This document shows, piece after piece, positions 41,920-51,191 of a stretch of DNA of 60,870 nucleotides. The position numbers and the translations under genes are program-made. The DNA lies in NCBI RefSeq assembly GCF_902506265.1, contig NZ_LR733556.1:2379230-2440099 (forward strand). The letters are read 5' to 3'. Position 1 is the stretch's first letter. Each line of letters begins with the position of its first letter. Under the pieces are notes generated by a model. It saw only the letters and a program-made list of their open reading frames with translations. It had not been told where the DNA came from and did no database searches. This DNA comes from Flavobacterium sp. 9AF (GTDB lineage Bacteria; Bacteroidota; Bacteroidia; Flavobacteriales; Flavobacteriaceae).

Positions 41920-41959
41920 AAGAACTTTAGGAAGAAACAAAAAACAGAAAACGGACAAG

Positions 41960-42001
41960 ACAACCGAAAACAGACAACCGAAAACAGACAACCGAAAACA
42001 G
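41960..42001 (+). repeat. Three tandem 14 bp repeats
   Basis: ACAACCGAAAACAG occurs three times without gaps, with partial copies on both sides (AAACAGAAAACGGACAAG before, AGAACAG after). It lies just upstream of the MFP gene, where slippage could change spacing. Confidence 0.8.
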
Positions 42002-42029
42002 AGAACAGTTAACATACAACAATATAAAA

Positions 42030-43112
42030 ATGAAAAAGATAACAACCCTAATTATAGCAACAACACTTACCCTAGTTTCTTGTGGAAGTGATAAAAAAGA
42101 AGCCGTAAACAATACATCAGCCATTGCTGTAAAAGTAGCAGGTAAAAGTACAAATGATATCCATCCGTATGTTTCGGCTAGTGGAAAGATAGAATCCGAA
42201 AGTAGTGCCAACTTAAGTACAAGAATGATGGGTTATGTAACCAAAGTCAATGTAAAAGTAGGACAAAAAGTAAATGCGGGGCAATTATTGGTAAGTATCA
42301 ACAATACCGATTTACAAGCCAAAAAAGCACAAGTCGATGCTTCAATTATTCAAGCCACTGCGGCTTACAACAACGCTAAAAAGGATTATGAGCGTTTTAC
42401 CAATTTGTTTGCACAACAAAGTGCTTCTCAAAAAGAATTAGACGACATGACTTCCCGTTTTGAAATGGCTCAAGCCGGTTTGGAAGCAGCGAAACAGATG
42501 CGCAATGAGATTAATGCCCAATTTGCCTATGCAAACATCACTGCCCCTTTTAGTGGTACGGTAACTAATACTTTTATAAAAGAAGGCGATATGGCTAATC
42601 CTGGAATGCCACTAGTAAGCGTTGAAGGAGTACAAAAATTACAAGTAACAGCTATGGTTTCAGAAAGTGATATTGCCGCTATAACAAACGGTATGAAAGT
42701 AAAAGTTTCGGTGAAATCGCTTGGTATAGAAGTAGATGGAAAAGTAAGCGAAGTAAGTTTGTCAGCTAAAAATACAGGAGGACAATACTTAGTGAAAATT
42801 GATTTAGAAAAAAGCGACGCGAAAATTTTATCAGGAATGTTTGTAAATGTGCAATTTCCTATAGAAAAACAGAAAGCAGTTAAAGAAACAATTACGGTCT
42901 TGGTGCCAGAAAGTGCTTTAGTAAGAGAAGGTCAGTTAACAGGTGTTTATACTGTAGGAGAAGGAAATGTAGCCATACTAAGATGGTTGCGAATAGGAAA
43001 AACCTATGGAAACCAAGTTGAGGTTTTATCCGGATTAGCTGCAGAGGAAGCCTACATTCTTTCTGCAGATGGAAAATTGTATAATGGAGCAAAAATTCAA
43101 TTAGCCAATTAA
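42030..43112 (+). CDS. RND efflux periplasmic adaptor (MFP) lipoprotein
   Basis: The 360-residue product has a lipobox LVSCGS (Cys18). It shows the MFP order: biotinyl-lipoyl half (MGYVTKVNVKVGQKVNAGQLLVSI), a helical hairpin (ASIIQATAAYNNAKKDYERFTNLF), the second lipoyl half (ANITAPFSGTVTNTFIKEGDMANPG), then beta-barrel and membrane-proximal domains. It bridges the RND pump and the TolC channel. The gene is preceded by unit E and the 14 bp tandem repeats. Confidence 0.92.
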   Translation: MKKITTLIIATTLTLVSCGSDKKEAVNNTSAIAVKVAGKSTNDIHPYVSASGKIESESSANLSTRMMGYVTKVNVKVGQKVNAGQLLVSINNTDLQAKKAQVDASIIQATAAYNNAKKDYERFTNLFAQQSASQKELDDMTSRFEMAQAGLEAAKQMRNEINAQFAYANITAPFSGTVTNTFIKEGDMANPGMPLVSVEGVQKLQVTAMVSESDIAAITNGMKVKVSVKSLGIEVDGKVSEVSLSAKNTGGQYLVKIDLEKSDAKILSGMFVNVQFPIEKQKAVKETITVLVPESALVREGQLTGVYTVGEGNVAILRWLRIGKTYGNQVEVLSGLAAEEAYILSADGKLYNGAKIQLAN

Positions 43113-43167
43113 TCAATATGTCAATAAGACAATTAGCCAATAAATCAATTTGATAATTAACTAATTG

Positions 43168-43231
43168 ACACATTAGCACATTGCCACATTAACACATTAA
43201 CACATTGCTACATTAATAAATTAACACATTA
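43168..43231 (+). repeat. Low-complexity ACACATTA-type tandem repeat
   Basis: Between the MFP and RND genes, CACATTA/GCACATTGC-type units recur about seven times with small changes. The bases before it (43113-43165) are similar low-complexity AATTAGCCAAT/ATCAAT sequence. It separates two genes of one operon. Confidence 0.7.
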
Positions 43232-43236
43232 AGATT

Positions 43237-46200
43237 ATGCAAGAAGGTATATCAGGTAAAATAGCCCATTTTTTCATTAACTCAAAACTAACCATTTTAT
43301 TAATGGTAGCGTTGATGATTATTGGCTCATACAGTTCGTTCTTAATTCCAAGGGAAGAAGAACCACAAATAAATGTTCCCATGGCCGATGTTATGGTGGG
43401 CTATCCAGGAGCAAGTCCAAAAGAAGTAGAAAGTAGAGTAATTAAACCTCTAGAAAAAGTCATAGGCAACATCAAAGGAGTGGAGCATATTCACAGTATG
43501 GCTATGAATGGTCAAGCCATGATGGTAGTGCAATTCTATGTAGGAGAAAATAGTGAAGATTCCTATGTAAAACTGTATGACGAATTAATGAAGCATCGCG
43601 ATATGTTTCCACAAGGCGTTTATCAGCCAATGGTTAAAACCCGATCAATAGACGATGTTCCCATGTTAGGATTAACACTTTGGAGTGAAAATTACAATGA
43701 TTTTCAATTACGTCAAATAGCAGAGGAAGTAACCTCAGAAATTGAAAAAGTAAAAGATGTTGCTATTACCAAAGAAATAGGAGGAAGAACACGCGAATTA
43801 AAAGTGGTGTTAGATAAAGATAAAATGGCTGAAAATAAAGTAGATGCTTTAAGTATTATGCAAATGATTCAAGCCAATAATGGAAGTGCACAATCAGGTG
43901 ATTTTGTACAAAATGATACCGAATATTTAGTTACTACAGGTCAGTTTTTAACCACTTCAGAAGATGTTGAAAATTTAGTGATTGGAGTCAATCAAAATAG
44001 GCCAGTGTATTTGAAACAAGTGGCAAGCATTCAAGACGGACCTCAAACACCTAAAAATTATGTTTCATTTGGTTATGGTAAAGCCAATGATCAGTTTGAA
44101 AAATACAAATCAGAATATCCAGCAGTAACCATTTCAGTAGCTAAGGTGAAAGGAGCTGATGCCATGCAAATTGCTGATAAAATTTTAGTAAAGGTTGAGG
44201 ATTTAAAAAAGAATTTAATACCTACAGATGTTCATGTTGAAGTGTCTCGTAATTATGGAGAAACGGCTTCTCATAAAGTAGGGGAGTTATTAATGCATTT
44301 AGGTGTAGCTATATTAGCAGTTACCATTCTAGTCATGCTGGCTATGGGTTGGAGAGGTGGATTGGTAGTTTTCTTTTCAGTTCCCTTAACCTTTGCCCTC
44401 ACATTATTTAGTTATTACCTATTAGGTTATACCTTAAACCGAATCACACTATTTGCATTAGTATTTGTAGTAGGAATTGTAGTGGACGACAGTATTATTA
44501 TTGCCGAGAACATGCACCGACATTTTAAAATGAAGCGATTACCATTCAAACAGGCGGCTATTTATGCCATAAATGAAGTAGGAAATCCAACCATTTTAGC
44601 AACCTTTACCGTTATTGCTGCTATTTTACCGATGGCATTTGTGTCAGGAATGATGGGACCCTATATGAGTCCGATGCCTATAGGGGCTTCAATCGCGATG
44701 ATGTTGTCTTTATTTGTAGCCTTAACAGTTACGCCTTATTTAGGATATCATTTATTACAAGAGAAAGACGAACAGGAACATAAAGCAGAACATGGTTTAG
44801 AAACAAGCTGGATATTTAAAATCTATAAGAAAGTAGAGCAACCGCTATTAGACAGTTCCATGAAGAGAAATCTAATGTTTGGAATTACAATTTTCTTATT
44901 ATTAGGATCTGTGGTTATGTTTTTTACAAAATCAGTAGCGGTTAAAATGTTGCCTTTCGATAATAAAAATGAATTTCAGGTAGTAATTGATATGCCTGAG
45001 GGAACTACTTTAGAACGAACAGCAGCCGTTACAAAAGAGATAGCACAGTATCTTTCTACTATTCCAGAAGTGGTAGATTATCAAAATTATATTGGAGCTT
45101 CAGCACCCATTACTTTTAATGGTTTGGTAAGACATTATGATATGCGTGGAGGAAGTAATATGGCAGATATTCAAGTGAATTTATTACACAAAGAAGATCG
45201 AGATTTGCAAAGTCATGACATTGCTAAAATAGTGCGTCCGCAAGTACAAAAGATTGCAAAAAAATATGGAGCCAATGTTAAAATTGTAGAAGTACCACCA
45301 GGGCCACCCGTTTTATCTACTTTAGTAGCTGAGGTATATGGCCCTAGTTATGAAGAGCAAATTAAAGTAGCCAATCAGGTGAAAACAATTTTAGAAACTA
45401 CAAATGATGTGGTGGATACAGATTGGATGGTAGAAGCTCCTCAAGTGGAATATAAATTAGAAGTGGATAGAGAAAAAGCCATGTTGAATGGAATTGCTCC
45501 GCAACAAGTAGTGGGTAATCTTACTTATTTATTGAGAGAAATGCCTGTGTCTAATTTATATGATGAACGTTCCAATGATCCAGTAGGCATTGTGTTATCA
45601 TTAGAGGATGCTGATAAAACATCATTACAAGATATCGAAAATTTAAAGGTAAAAGGTAATCAAGGTAATGTAGTTTCGGTAAGTGATTTGGTAAAAGTAA
45701 AAACAGATACCTTGCAAAATACCATTTATCGTAAAGATCAAAAAAGAGTCGTATATGTTTTAGCAGATATGGCAGGAGCATTGGAAAGTCCGGTATATGC
45801 CATTTTAGGTATGAACGAGAAGTTGCAAAAAATGAACCTGCCAAAAGGGTATAAAGTGAACGAATTGTATATGGATCAACCTTCCGATGAAAGTGATTTT
45901 ACAGTAAAATGGGATGGAGAATGGCAAATTACATTAGAAGTTTTCCGCGATTTAGGTGCAGCATTTTTAGTGGTAATTATTGTGATATACATGCTTATTG
46001 TAGGTTGGTTTCAAAACTTTAAAACACCAATGGTTATGATGGTAGCTATACCTTTATCACTTGTGGGTATTGTTTTAGGACATTGGTTATTAGGTGCCTT
46101 TTTTACAGCTACTTCTTTTATTGGTATGATTGCATTAGCGGGTGTAATGGTTCGAAATTCCGTCTTGTTAATAGACTTTATAGAAATTCGTTTAAATGAT

Positions 46201-46488
46201 GGTATTCCTATGAAACAAGCTATAATTGAGGCAGGAGCTGTGCGTACCACACCTATTTTGTTAACCACAGGTGCGGTAGTAATTGGTGCTTCGATTATTT
46301 TGTTTGACCCTATCTTTCAAGGATTGGCCATTTCATTAGTGGCAGGAGCTATTGTTTCAACTTTATTAACCTTAATTGTGGTGCCTTTAATCTATTATAT
46401 TGTTGAACGTAAAAAATGGGAAAATAGAGAGGAATCAAAATTGGTAAATGAAAAGGATACTGAAATACAAAAAGAGGATAATGTTTAA
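43237..46488 (+). CDS. RND-family efflux permease
   Basis: The 1083-residue product has the two-fold RND layout: TM1 near residues 17-36, a large periplasmic loop, TM2-6 from about 350, then a second half with TM8-12 near 900-1060. In TM4 it carries VVGIVVDDSIIIAEN with Asp417-Asp418, the proton-relay position. FLIPREEEPQINVPMADV and YPGASPKEVE are typical of bacterial RND pumps. The sequence does not fix the substrate (drug, metal or other). The PII-like and DUF2892 genes that follow are seen beside pumps handling metals or sulfur species (recalled). Confidence 0.92.
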   Translation: MQEGISGKIAHFFINSKLTILLMVALMIIGSYSSFLIPREEEPQINVPMADVMVGYPGASPKEVESRVIKPLEKVIGNIKGVEHIHSMAMNGQAMMVVQFYVGENSEDSYVKLYDELMKHRDMFPQGVYQPMVKTRSIDDVPMLGLTLWSENYNDFQLRQIAEEVTSEIEKVKDVAITKEIGGRTRELKVVLDKDKMAENKVDALSIMQMIQANNGSAQSGDFVQNDTEYLVTTGQFLTTSEDVENLVIGVNQNRPVYLKQVASIQDGPQTPKNYVSFGYGKANDQFEKYKSEYPAVTISVAKVKGADAMQIADKILVKVEDLKKNLIPTDVHVEVSRNYGETASHKVGELLMHLGVAILAVTILVMLAMGWRGGLVVFFSVPLTFALTLFSYYLLGYTLNRITLFALVFVVGIVVDDSIIIAENMHRHFKMKRLPFKQAAIYAINEVGNPTILATFTVIAAILPMAFVSGMMGPYMSPMPIGASIAMMLSLFVALTVTPYLGYHLLQEKDEQEHKAEHGLETSWIFKIYKKVEQPLLDSSMKRNLMFGITIFLLLGSVVMFFTKSVAVKMLPFDNKNEFQVVIDMPEGTTLERTAAVTKEIAQYLSTIPEVVDYQNYIGASAPITFNGLVRHYDMRGGSNMADIQVNLLHKEDRDLQSHDIAKIVRPQVQKIAKKYGANVKIVEVPPGPPVLSTLVAEVYGPSYEEQIKVANQVKTILETTNDVVDTDWMVEAPQVEYKLEVDREKAMLNGIAPQQVVGNLTYLLREMPVSNLYDERSNDPVGIVLSLEDADKTSLQDIENLKVKGNQGNVVSVSDLVKVKTDTLQNTIYRKDQKRVVYVLADMAGALESPVYAILGMNEKLQKMNLPKGYKVNELYMDQPSDESDFTVKWDGEWQITLEVFRDLGAAFLVVIIVIYMLIVGWFQNFKTPMVMMVAIPLSLVGIVLGHWLLGAFFTATSFIGMIALAGVMVRNSVLLIDFIEIRLNDGIPMKQAIIEAGAVRTTPILLTTGAVVIGASIILFDPIFQGLAISLVAGAIVSTLLTLIVVPLIYYIVERKKWENREESKLVNEKDTEIQKEDNV

Positions 46489-46505
46489 CTTTTAAAAATT
46501 CCAGC

Positions 46506-46526
46506 AAACTCTCGAAAAGGGAGTTT
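46506..46526. other. Intercistronic hairpin after the RND gene
   Basis: AAACTCTC (46506-46513) pairs with GGGAGTTT (46519-46526) with one G-U, loop GAAAA. There is no T-run, so it may be an mRNA stabiliser or partial attenuator within the operon rather than a terminator. Confidence 0.35.
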
Positions 46527-46550
46527 GTATGGAGTGACTTTTAAAGAAAT

Positions 46551-46856
46551 ATGAAATTAGTAATACTAACTGCCATTGAAGCATTTGATAAGGAAATCAA
46601 AAAAATGCTTAAAGAAGCTAAAATTTTATCTTACTCTTACAGAGAGGTAAAAGGCTATCGAGACAGTACAGAAGAAGATGTTGAAGGAAATTGGTTTGCA
46701 TCTGAAATGAATGAAACCGATTCTAAGATGTATTATGCTTTTGTACAAAAAGAAAATGTGACTAATTTATTTTTATTAATAGAGCAATTTAATCAAAAAC
46801 AGCATGCTATGTCAAGAGTTCATGTAGCTGTTGTGAATGTTGAGTTATCAATGTAG
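46551..46856 (+). CDS. PII-like small protein (PII-NG/CutA-like fold)
   Basis: The 101-residue product starts MKLVILTAIEAFDKEIKKMLKEAKILSYS, strand-helix-strand as in PII signal proteins, continues REVKGYRD, and ends in strand-helix-strand (FVQKENVTNLFLLIEQFNQ...VHVAVVNVELSM). The PII-NG group is known to be encoded next to RND cation efflux operons, which matches this position 62 bp after the permease gene. It may sense a ligand and modulate the pump. The family call rests on fold pattern and context. Confidence 0.55.
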   Translation: MKLVILTAIEAFDKEIKKMLKEAKILSYSYREVKGYRDSTEEDVEGNWFASEMNETDSKMYYAFVQKENVTNLFLLIEQFNQKQHAMSRVHVAVVNVELSM

Positions 46857-46931
46857 TCTAGAAAAAAAATAAAAATTCTCTTACAGGGAAAATGTAGTTA
46901 TCGTAAATTATAAAATAATAATTGAATAAAA

Positions 46932-47120
46932 ATGATAAACAGATTAATAAGAGCAATAGCAGGATTTTTTATAATTGTAAGCGTATTACTTGCGATGTAT
47001 GTCAATCAAAATTGGCTTTGGTTTACGATTTTTGTAGGCGCTAATTTATTGCAATCTTCCTTTACTAAATGGTGTTTAATGGAAGATATATTAAGAAAAG
47101 TTCTTAAAATAAAGGATTGA
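46932..47120 (+). CDS. DUF2892 (YgaP-like) membrane protein
   Basis: The 62-residue product has two hydrophobic segments and ends FTKWCLMEDILRKVLKIKD, matching the DUF2892 pattern (RIIAG...NLLQSxFTxxCPLEDIL) with the conserved Cys49. The related YgaP of E. coli joins this membrane domain to a rhodanese domain, so a sulfur link is plausible. It is the last gene of the efflux operon, and its family fits the SQR and DUF6132 promoters elsewhere in the set. Confidence 0.8.
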   Translation: MINRLIRAIAGFFIIVSVLLAMYVNQNWLWFTIFVGANLLQSSFTKWCLMEDILRKVLKIKD

Positions 47121-47130
47121 TTGAAAACAG

Positions 47131-47291
47131 AAAAGAGGCTGTCCAAAAAGTCTACAAAGGTGTCATACTGAATTTATTTAACTTCGTTGAATCTTCGATT
47201 TTAGAATATTAAAATATTGATTATTAGTTTAATTTAGAATCTGAATCAAGTTCAGATTGACAAAAAGCATTACTTTTTGGACAGCTTCTTT
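47131..47291. repeat. MITE-like 161 bp inverted-repeat element
   Basis: The ends AAAAGAGGCTGTCCAAAAAG (47131-47150) and, inverted, CTTTTTGGACAGCTTCTTTT (47272-47291) match at all but one base. Inside, TGTCATACTGAA (47161-47172) and TTCAGATTGACA (47251-47262) form an inner inverted pair. There is no coding frame. It lies between the DUF2892 and YbjQ genes and could be a non-autonomous mobile element and a transcription barrier. Confidence 0.7.
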
Positions 47292-47324
47292 TTAAGTTAA
47301 AACAGAATTAATGAAAGTGGTTTT

Positions 47325-47630
47325 CTATTTACTTTTGGCAATATATACAGCAGTTCCAGTAATAGTAACAGTAACATAATTACTAGTGGTTAATTCCATG
47401 TCAACATTTATTCCTACGACAGCATTAGCATTTAATTTTTCAGCATTTTCTTTTAATTGAGCAAAGGCTTGCTCTTTTACTTCAGCAATACTTTCACTAA
47501 TTGCTGCATAATATTTCTTCATGTTAAAAGTCATTTTCATTGTTTGCATATTAACAGAAATTCCTGATACAATGCCTAAGTATTCTATAATTTTATAATC
47601 TTCTATAGAATGAGTGGTTGTTAAAATCAT
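47325..47630 (-). CDS. YbjQ (DUF74) family protein
   Basis: The 101-residue product has EYLGIVSGISVNM, a helix with AIAEVKEQAF-like pattern (ESIAEVKEQAFAQLKENAEKL) and NANAVVGINVDMELT, the signature of YbjQ/PF01906 proteins, which form small oligomers suggested to bind heavy metals. Function is unproven. It lies 97 bp downstream of the TonB receptor gene on the same strand. Confidence 0.9.
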   Translation of the reverse strand: MILTTTHSIEDYKIIEYLGIVSGISVNMQTMKMTFNMKKYYAAISESIAEVKEQAFAQLKENAEKLNANAVVGINVDMELTTSNYVTVTITGTAVYIAKSK

Positions 47631-47727
47631 AATTTAGTTTTTATTCATTAGTCGGATAAATTCTTGAAATGTTTCAATTTTTTTTAACTCATTTATAAGA
47701 AAGAAGTTTAAGTAAAAATGCAAATTT

Positions 47728-50244
47728 TTAGAAATAATACCTGAAATAAGCATTGGGTGTGAGTTCTAAAGAATAAGTATTAATTTTTTCAATAGTGTTT
47801 GTGTTTTGATTAATTCTAAAATACTGATTAATCACGTTAGTAGTATTAAATAAATTTTGAATAGAAGCACCTACTTGTAATTGATTTGTTTTTTTTATTT
47901 GAAAAGTATAGTTAGCAGAAATATTGGTTTGAAAAAAATTAGGCAATCGATCAGAATTAGGAGAATTGTAAACAATTTTATTATCTTGAATGGTATTATT
48001 TAAAGGATTGGTAGTTGGTTTCCCTGTAAACCATCGGCTACCCAAAGCAATATTTAAAAGGTTTAAATTATAAACTAATCCACAGCTTATATTATGTTGA
48101 ATGTCAAAATTTGAAGGAAATTTTTTGGGTTCAAAAGAGTCAAAATCATAATTATTTTGGCAAATAGTATAGCTTATCCAGGAAGTTAAGTTTTGAATCT
48201 GTTTTTGGATTAATATTTCTGCTCCAATCGTGTTGTAATTACCTGTTATAGATTCGAATTCTAACTGATTTTGAAACCCTTGACTTTTAGAATTTATACC
48301 CTTAACTTTTTTATAAAAATGATCTGTAGATAGTAACCAATTGTTTTTTTTGTATGAAAAACCCAAAGAAATTTGGTTGCTTTTTATAATGGGAGTATTG
48401 TTTTGATCTGCTAAAATCCATCTTTTATTTTCTATTCCTAAAAAATCTTGCTGTAAATCTATAACTTGTGTAGTTGTTTGATGTTTTTTCTCAGCTAATA
48501 ATTGAAATGAAAAAAAAGGGTTAATTTGATAATTGTAATGTAATCTAGGCTCAAATAGATATGTTCTTAATTCAGAAATATAATTATTTCGAATTCCTAA
48601 GTTAATTCCTGTTTTTTTATTTTTTGTGATGTAATCAATTTCAGTAATAAGGGCATGGCTATTTAGTACTTTTTTATTATTTCTAAAAAAAGATGGAGTG
48701 TTAACTTCATCAATATTACGAATACCTATTTCATTAAATTGATATCCGTTTTTAAAAATAAAGGAAGAGTCAATATGGTGTTTATTCTCTAGACGAATTC
48801 CAGTATCAAAAATACTATTCTTTTGAAAAAGTATTTGATTACTGTTTATAGATTCATTTGTAGAGTGAACATTATAATTAGATGCATAAAGCGTAAATTG
48901 AGAGGTGTTGTTTTTATTCCAATCTCTTTGAAATAAAAAACTTCCACCAAAAGATTCTTGATCTAAAGAACTATTTTTTTCAACAGTTGTGTCATTTTCA
49001 ATTTTAGATTGATTAACATCTAATTGATTTGAAATGGTTAAGAGGTTGATTTGAATAGTGTTTTTATCATTAATTTTTTGATCCAATTGTAAAGATGTAT
49101 CAAAAAAATAAAAAGCTACATCAGAATTAAAAGAGACATCCTGATTATCACTTATGGAAGTAACAATGGTGTTTTGAAAAATTCTTTTATAATAATCATT
49201 ATAAGTTGGAGTCTCGAGAAAATTAGTGTAGGATCTTCGGGCGCTTATAGTTAATAAGCCATTTTTCCCAGTTTTGATTTTTTTGTTAAAATCGAAATTA
49301 ATTAAATTGAGACCAAATGAATCATAATTAGTGAAGTTATTTTCTGTGGAAATTGCTATAGTACTTGAAACACTTTCGCCATAAAATGCAGAAGTTCCAT
49401 TTTTGATAATCTTAATTTTATTAGGTAAATTAGGATTTAAAACTGAAATTAAACCGAAGAAATGCCCTGTTTGAAACAGGCGAATGCCATTCCATAAAAA
49501 TAAATTCTGATCGTGTGAGCCACCTCTTACATTTGTGTTTGAAATAGTTTGATCGGCACTATTAATACCTGTTAATTGTTGCATGGTTTGAAAGACATCT
49601 GGCTCTGTCAATCCAGGTAAAATAGAAAATTTTTGTGATTGAATTTCAAAGCTTCCATCTCTTTTTTTACTTATTCCTTTTGTAAGATATACGGGTGTGA
49701 TAACTTCTTTTAATTGACTAGATTGAGGTTCTAAAAACCATTCAATACAATGATTGGGTTTGATTTTTTTATAATCTAGGAATTTTTTATAATAACTAAG
49801 ATGGTTTACTTCTATTGGATTATTAGATTTAAAAACGATTTCAAAGTAACCATTGTCATCTGAAATAGAGAAAATATTAGTGTTCTGAAAGTGCACAGTT
49901 GCATTTGTAATTTTGTCTTTTGTTTCAGAATCAAATAAATAACCACAAATTTTAGTATTGGGATTGGAACTGATTGAAATATAATTTTTTGTAATAAAAT
50001 GAAAATTTAAATTGGATAGACTTGCTAAGTAATTTAATTTGTCATTTAAATCTAATTTTTTTGAAGGAGGAATGTATTTAAATAATGCAATATCTTCTTC
50101 TAAATAATTAAAAGTAACGGTTTCTTCTTTTTCTATTTCTTGTAAGATTGTTTTTAATTCAATAGTATTGCCCTTATCCTGAGCAAAACTATTCAGTATA
50201 AGGGCAATGCATGTAAAGTATGAAATAAACAGATTAAATTTCAT
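47728..50244 (-). CDS. TonB-dependent transducer/receptor with STN domain
   Basis: The 838-residue product has a signal peptide (to about NSFAQ), an STN domain (about 28-95: LKTILQEIEKEETVTFNYLE), a carboxypeptidase-like domain (about 100-185), a plug (about 205-330: FSILPGLTEPDVFQTMQQLTG, TNVRGGSHDQNLFLWNGIRL) and a barrel ending YFRYYF. The STN domain is the part that signals to a FecR-type anti-sigma factor, and that gene is immediately upstream with a 4 bp ATGA overlap. It should transduce ligand binding to the sigma factor and import the ligand. There is no SusD partner. Confidence 0.9.
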   Translation of the reverse strand: MKFNLFISYFTCIALILNSFAQDKGNTIELKTILQEIEKEETVTFNYLEEDIALFKYIPPSKKLDLNDKLNYLASLSNLNFHFITKNYISISSNPNTKICGYLFDSETKDKITNATVHFQNTNIFSISDDNGYFEIVFKSNNPIEVNHLSYYKKFLDYKKIKPNHCIEWFLEPQSSQLKEVITPVYLTKGISKKRDGSFEIQSQKFSILPGLTEPDVFQTMQQLTGINSADQTISNTNVRGGSHDQNLFLWNGIRLFQTGHFFGLISVLNPNLPNKIKIIKNGTSAFYGESVSSTIAISTENNFTNYDSFGLNLINFDFNKKIKTGKNGLLTISARRSYTNFLETPTYNDYYKRIFQNTIVTSISDNQDVSFNSDVAFYFFDTSLQLDQKINDKNTIQINLLTISNQLDVNQSKIENDTTVEKNSSLDQESFGGSFLFQRDWNKNNTSQFTLYASNYNVHSTNESINSNQILFQKNSIFDTGIRLENKHHIDSSFIFKNGYQFNEIGIRNIDEVNTPSFFRNNKKVLNSHALITEIDYITKNKKTGINLGIRNNYISELRTYLFEPRLHYNYQINPFFSFQLLAEKKHQTTTQVIDLQQDFLGIENKRWILADQNNTPIIKSNQISLGFSYKKNNWLLSTDHFYKKVKGINSKSQGFQNQLEFESITGNYNTIGAEILIQKQIQNLTSWISYTICQNNYDFDSFEPKKFPSNFDIQHNISCGLVYNLNLLNIALGSRWFTGKPTTNPLNNTIQDNKIVYNSPNSDRLPNFFQTNISANYTFQIKKTNQLQVGASIQNLFNTTNVINQYFRINQNTNTIEKINTYSLELTPNAYFRYYF

Positions 50245-51146
50245 TCATTGTTTTTCAATTCATATTGAAAATTAGAATTTTTTATCAGTTTTAATCTATA
50301 GGTTGAGGCGATAATTTCTAAAGCAATTTTTACATTGTTATTGGGTATTTTTCCAGTAAATAATTGGTTAGTGGTTTTTAAATTATGGTTTATTGTAATG
50401 TTGTATTGACGTTCTATTTCTTCAATGATATTTTTAAATTGTTCTTGTTCAAAGAATAATTCTGTTTCCAACCAACTCGGCATACTTTCTAAAGTTTTTT
50501 TGTTAAAAATCATATCTGATTTTTCAAAAGAAACTTTTTCTCCTTGCTTTAATATAAGCGTTTTATTGTTTTTTGAAACTTTGACTTTTCCTTCAAAACA
50601 AATAACATCAAAACGATTGTTCCTCGCTTTAACATTAAATTGAGTTCCTAAAACGGTCACTTTTCCTAAATCGGTAATGACCTCAAATTTTTTTCCTTTG
50701 GCTACTTTAAAATAGGCTTCTCCATTAAGATGTAGGCTTCTGTTTTTAGACCAATTTTCTTTTTTATATTTTATTTCCGATTCAGAATTTAGTGTGATTT
50801 CTGAGTTGTCAGGCAATAAAAAAGCGGATTTGTCCCCTTTTTCGGCAAATTCAATAGTATTGTTGTTTTCTTGATAAAACATGAAAATACCTAAAGAAAT
50901 AAGTATTAAAGCTACAATTCTAAAGAACCAATTTTGACCTATTTGAATGATTTTTGAAGAATCATTTTTTATGAATTTTATCTTATCTAATAATTTATCT
51001 TCATCAAAATCTTTAGTTTGTAATTGAGACGAAAATTCTTTAATAGAATGATATATAGCAAAATCTTGACTTTGTTTAAAATCATCTAACTCTTTTGAAG
51101 ATAAATCATCCTCAAGCCATTTCGCAAGTATGTATTTTTCTTCCAT
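50241..51146 (-). CDS. FecR-family anti-sigma factor
   Basis: The 301-residue product has a cytoplasmic N-terminus (1-72), one transmembrane helix (WFFRIVALILISLGIFMFY, 73-91) and a periplasmic FecR domain (about 100-200) with DKSAFLLPDNSEITLNSESEI and GKVTVLGTQFNVKARN. A DUF4974-like C-terminal domain (from about 230, FEQEQFKNIIEEIERQYN) completes it. It holds the sigma factor inactive until the receptor signals. It lies 45 bp after the sigma gene and overlaps the receptor start. Confidence 0.92.
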   Translation of the reverse strand: MEEKYILAKWLEDDLSSKELDDFKQSQDFAIYHSIKEFSSQLQTKDFDEDKLLDKIKFIKNDSSKIIQIGQNWFFRIVALILISLGIFMFYQENNNTIEFAEKGDKSAFLLPDNSEITLNSESEIKYKKENWSKNRSLHLNGEAYFKVAKGKKFEVITDLGKVTVLGTQFNVKARNNRFDVICFEGKVKVSKNNKTLILKQGEKVSFEKSDMIFNKKTLESMPSWLETELFFEQEQFKNIIEEIERQYNITINHNLKTTNQLFTGKIPNNNVKIALEIIASTYRLKLIKNSNFQYELKNNE

Positions 51147-51191
51147 TTTTAGTTTTTATTTAATTAGTAAACAATTAAATAGCGTTTTACC

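Noticed and set aside
41960..42001. Iteron-like replication or CRISPR-type repeats
   Set aside because: Three contiguous 14 bp copies without spacers inside an operon fit a simple slippage array better.
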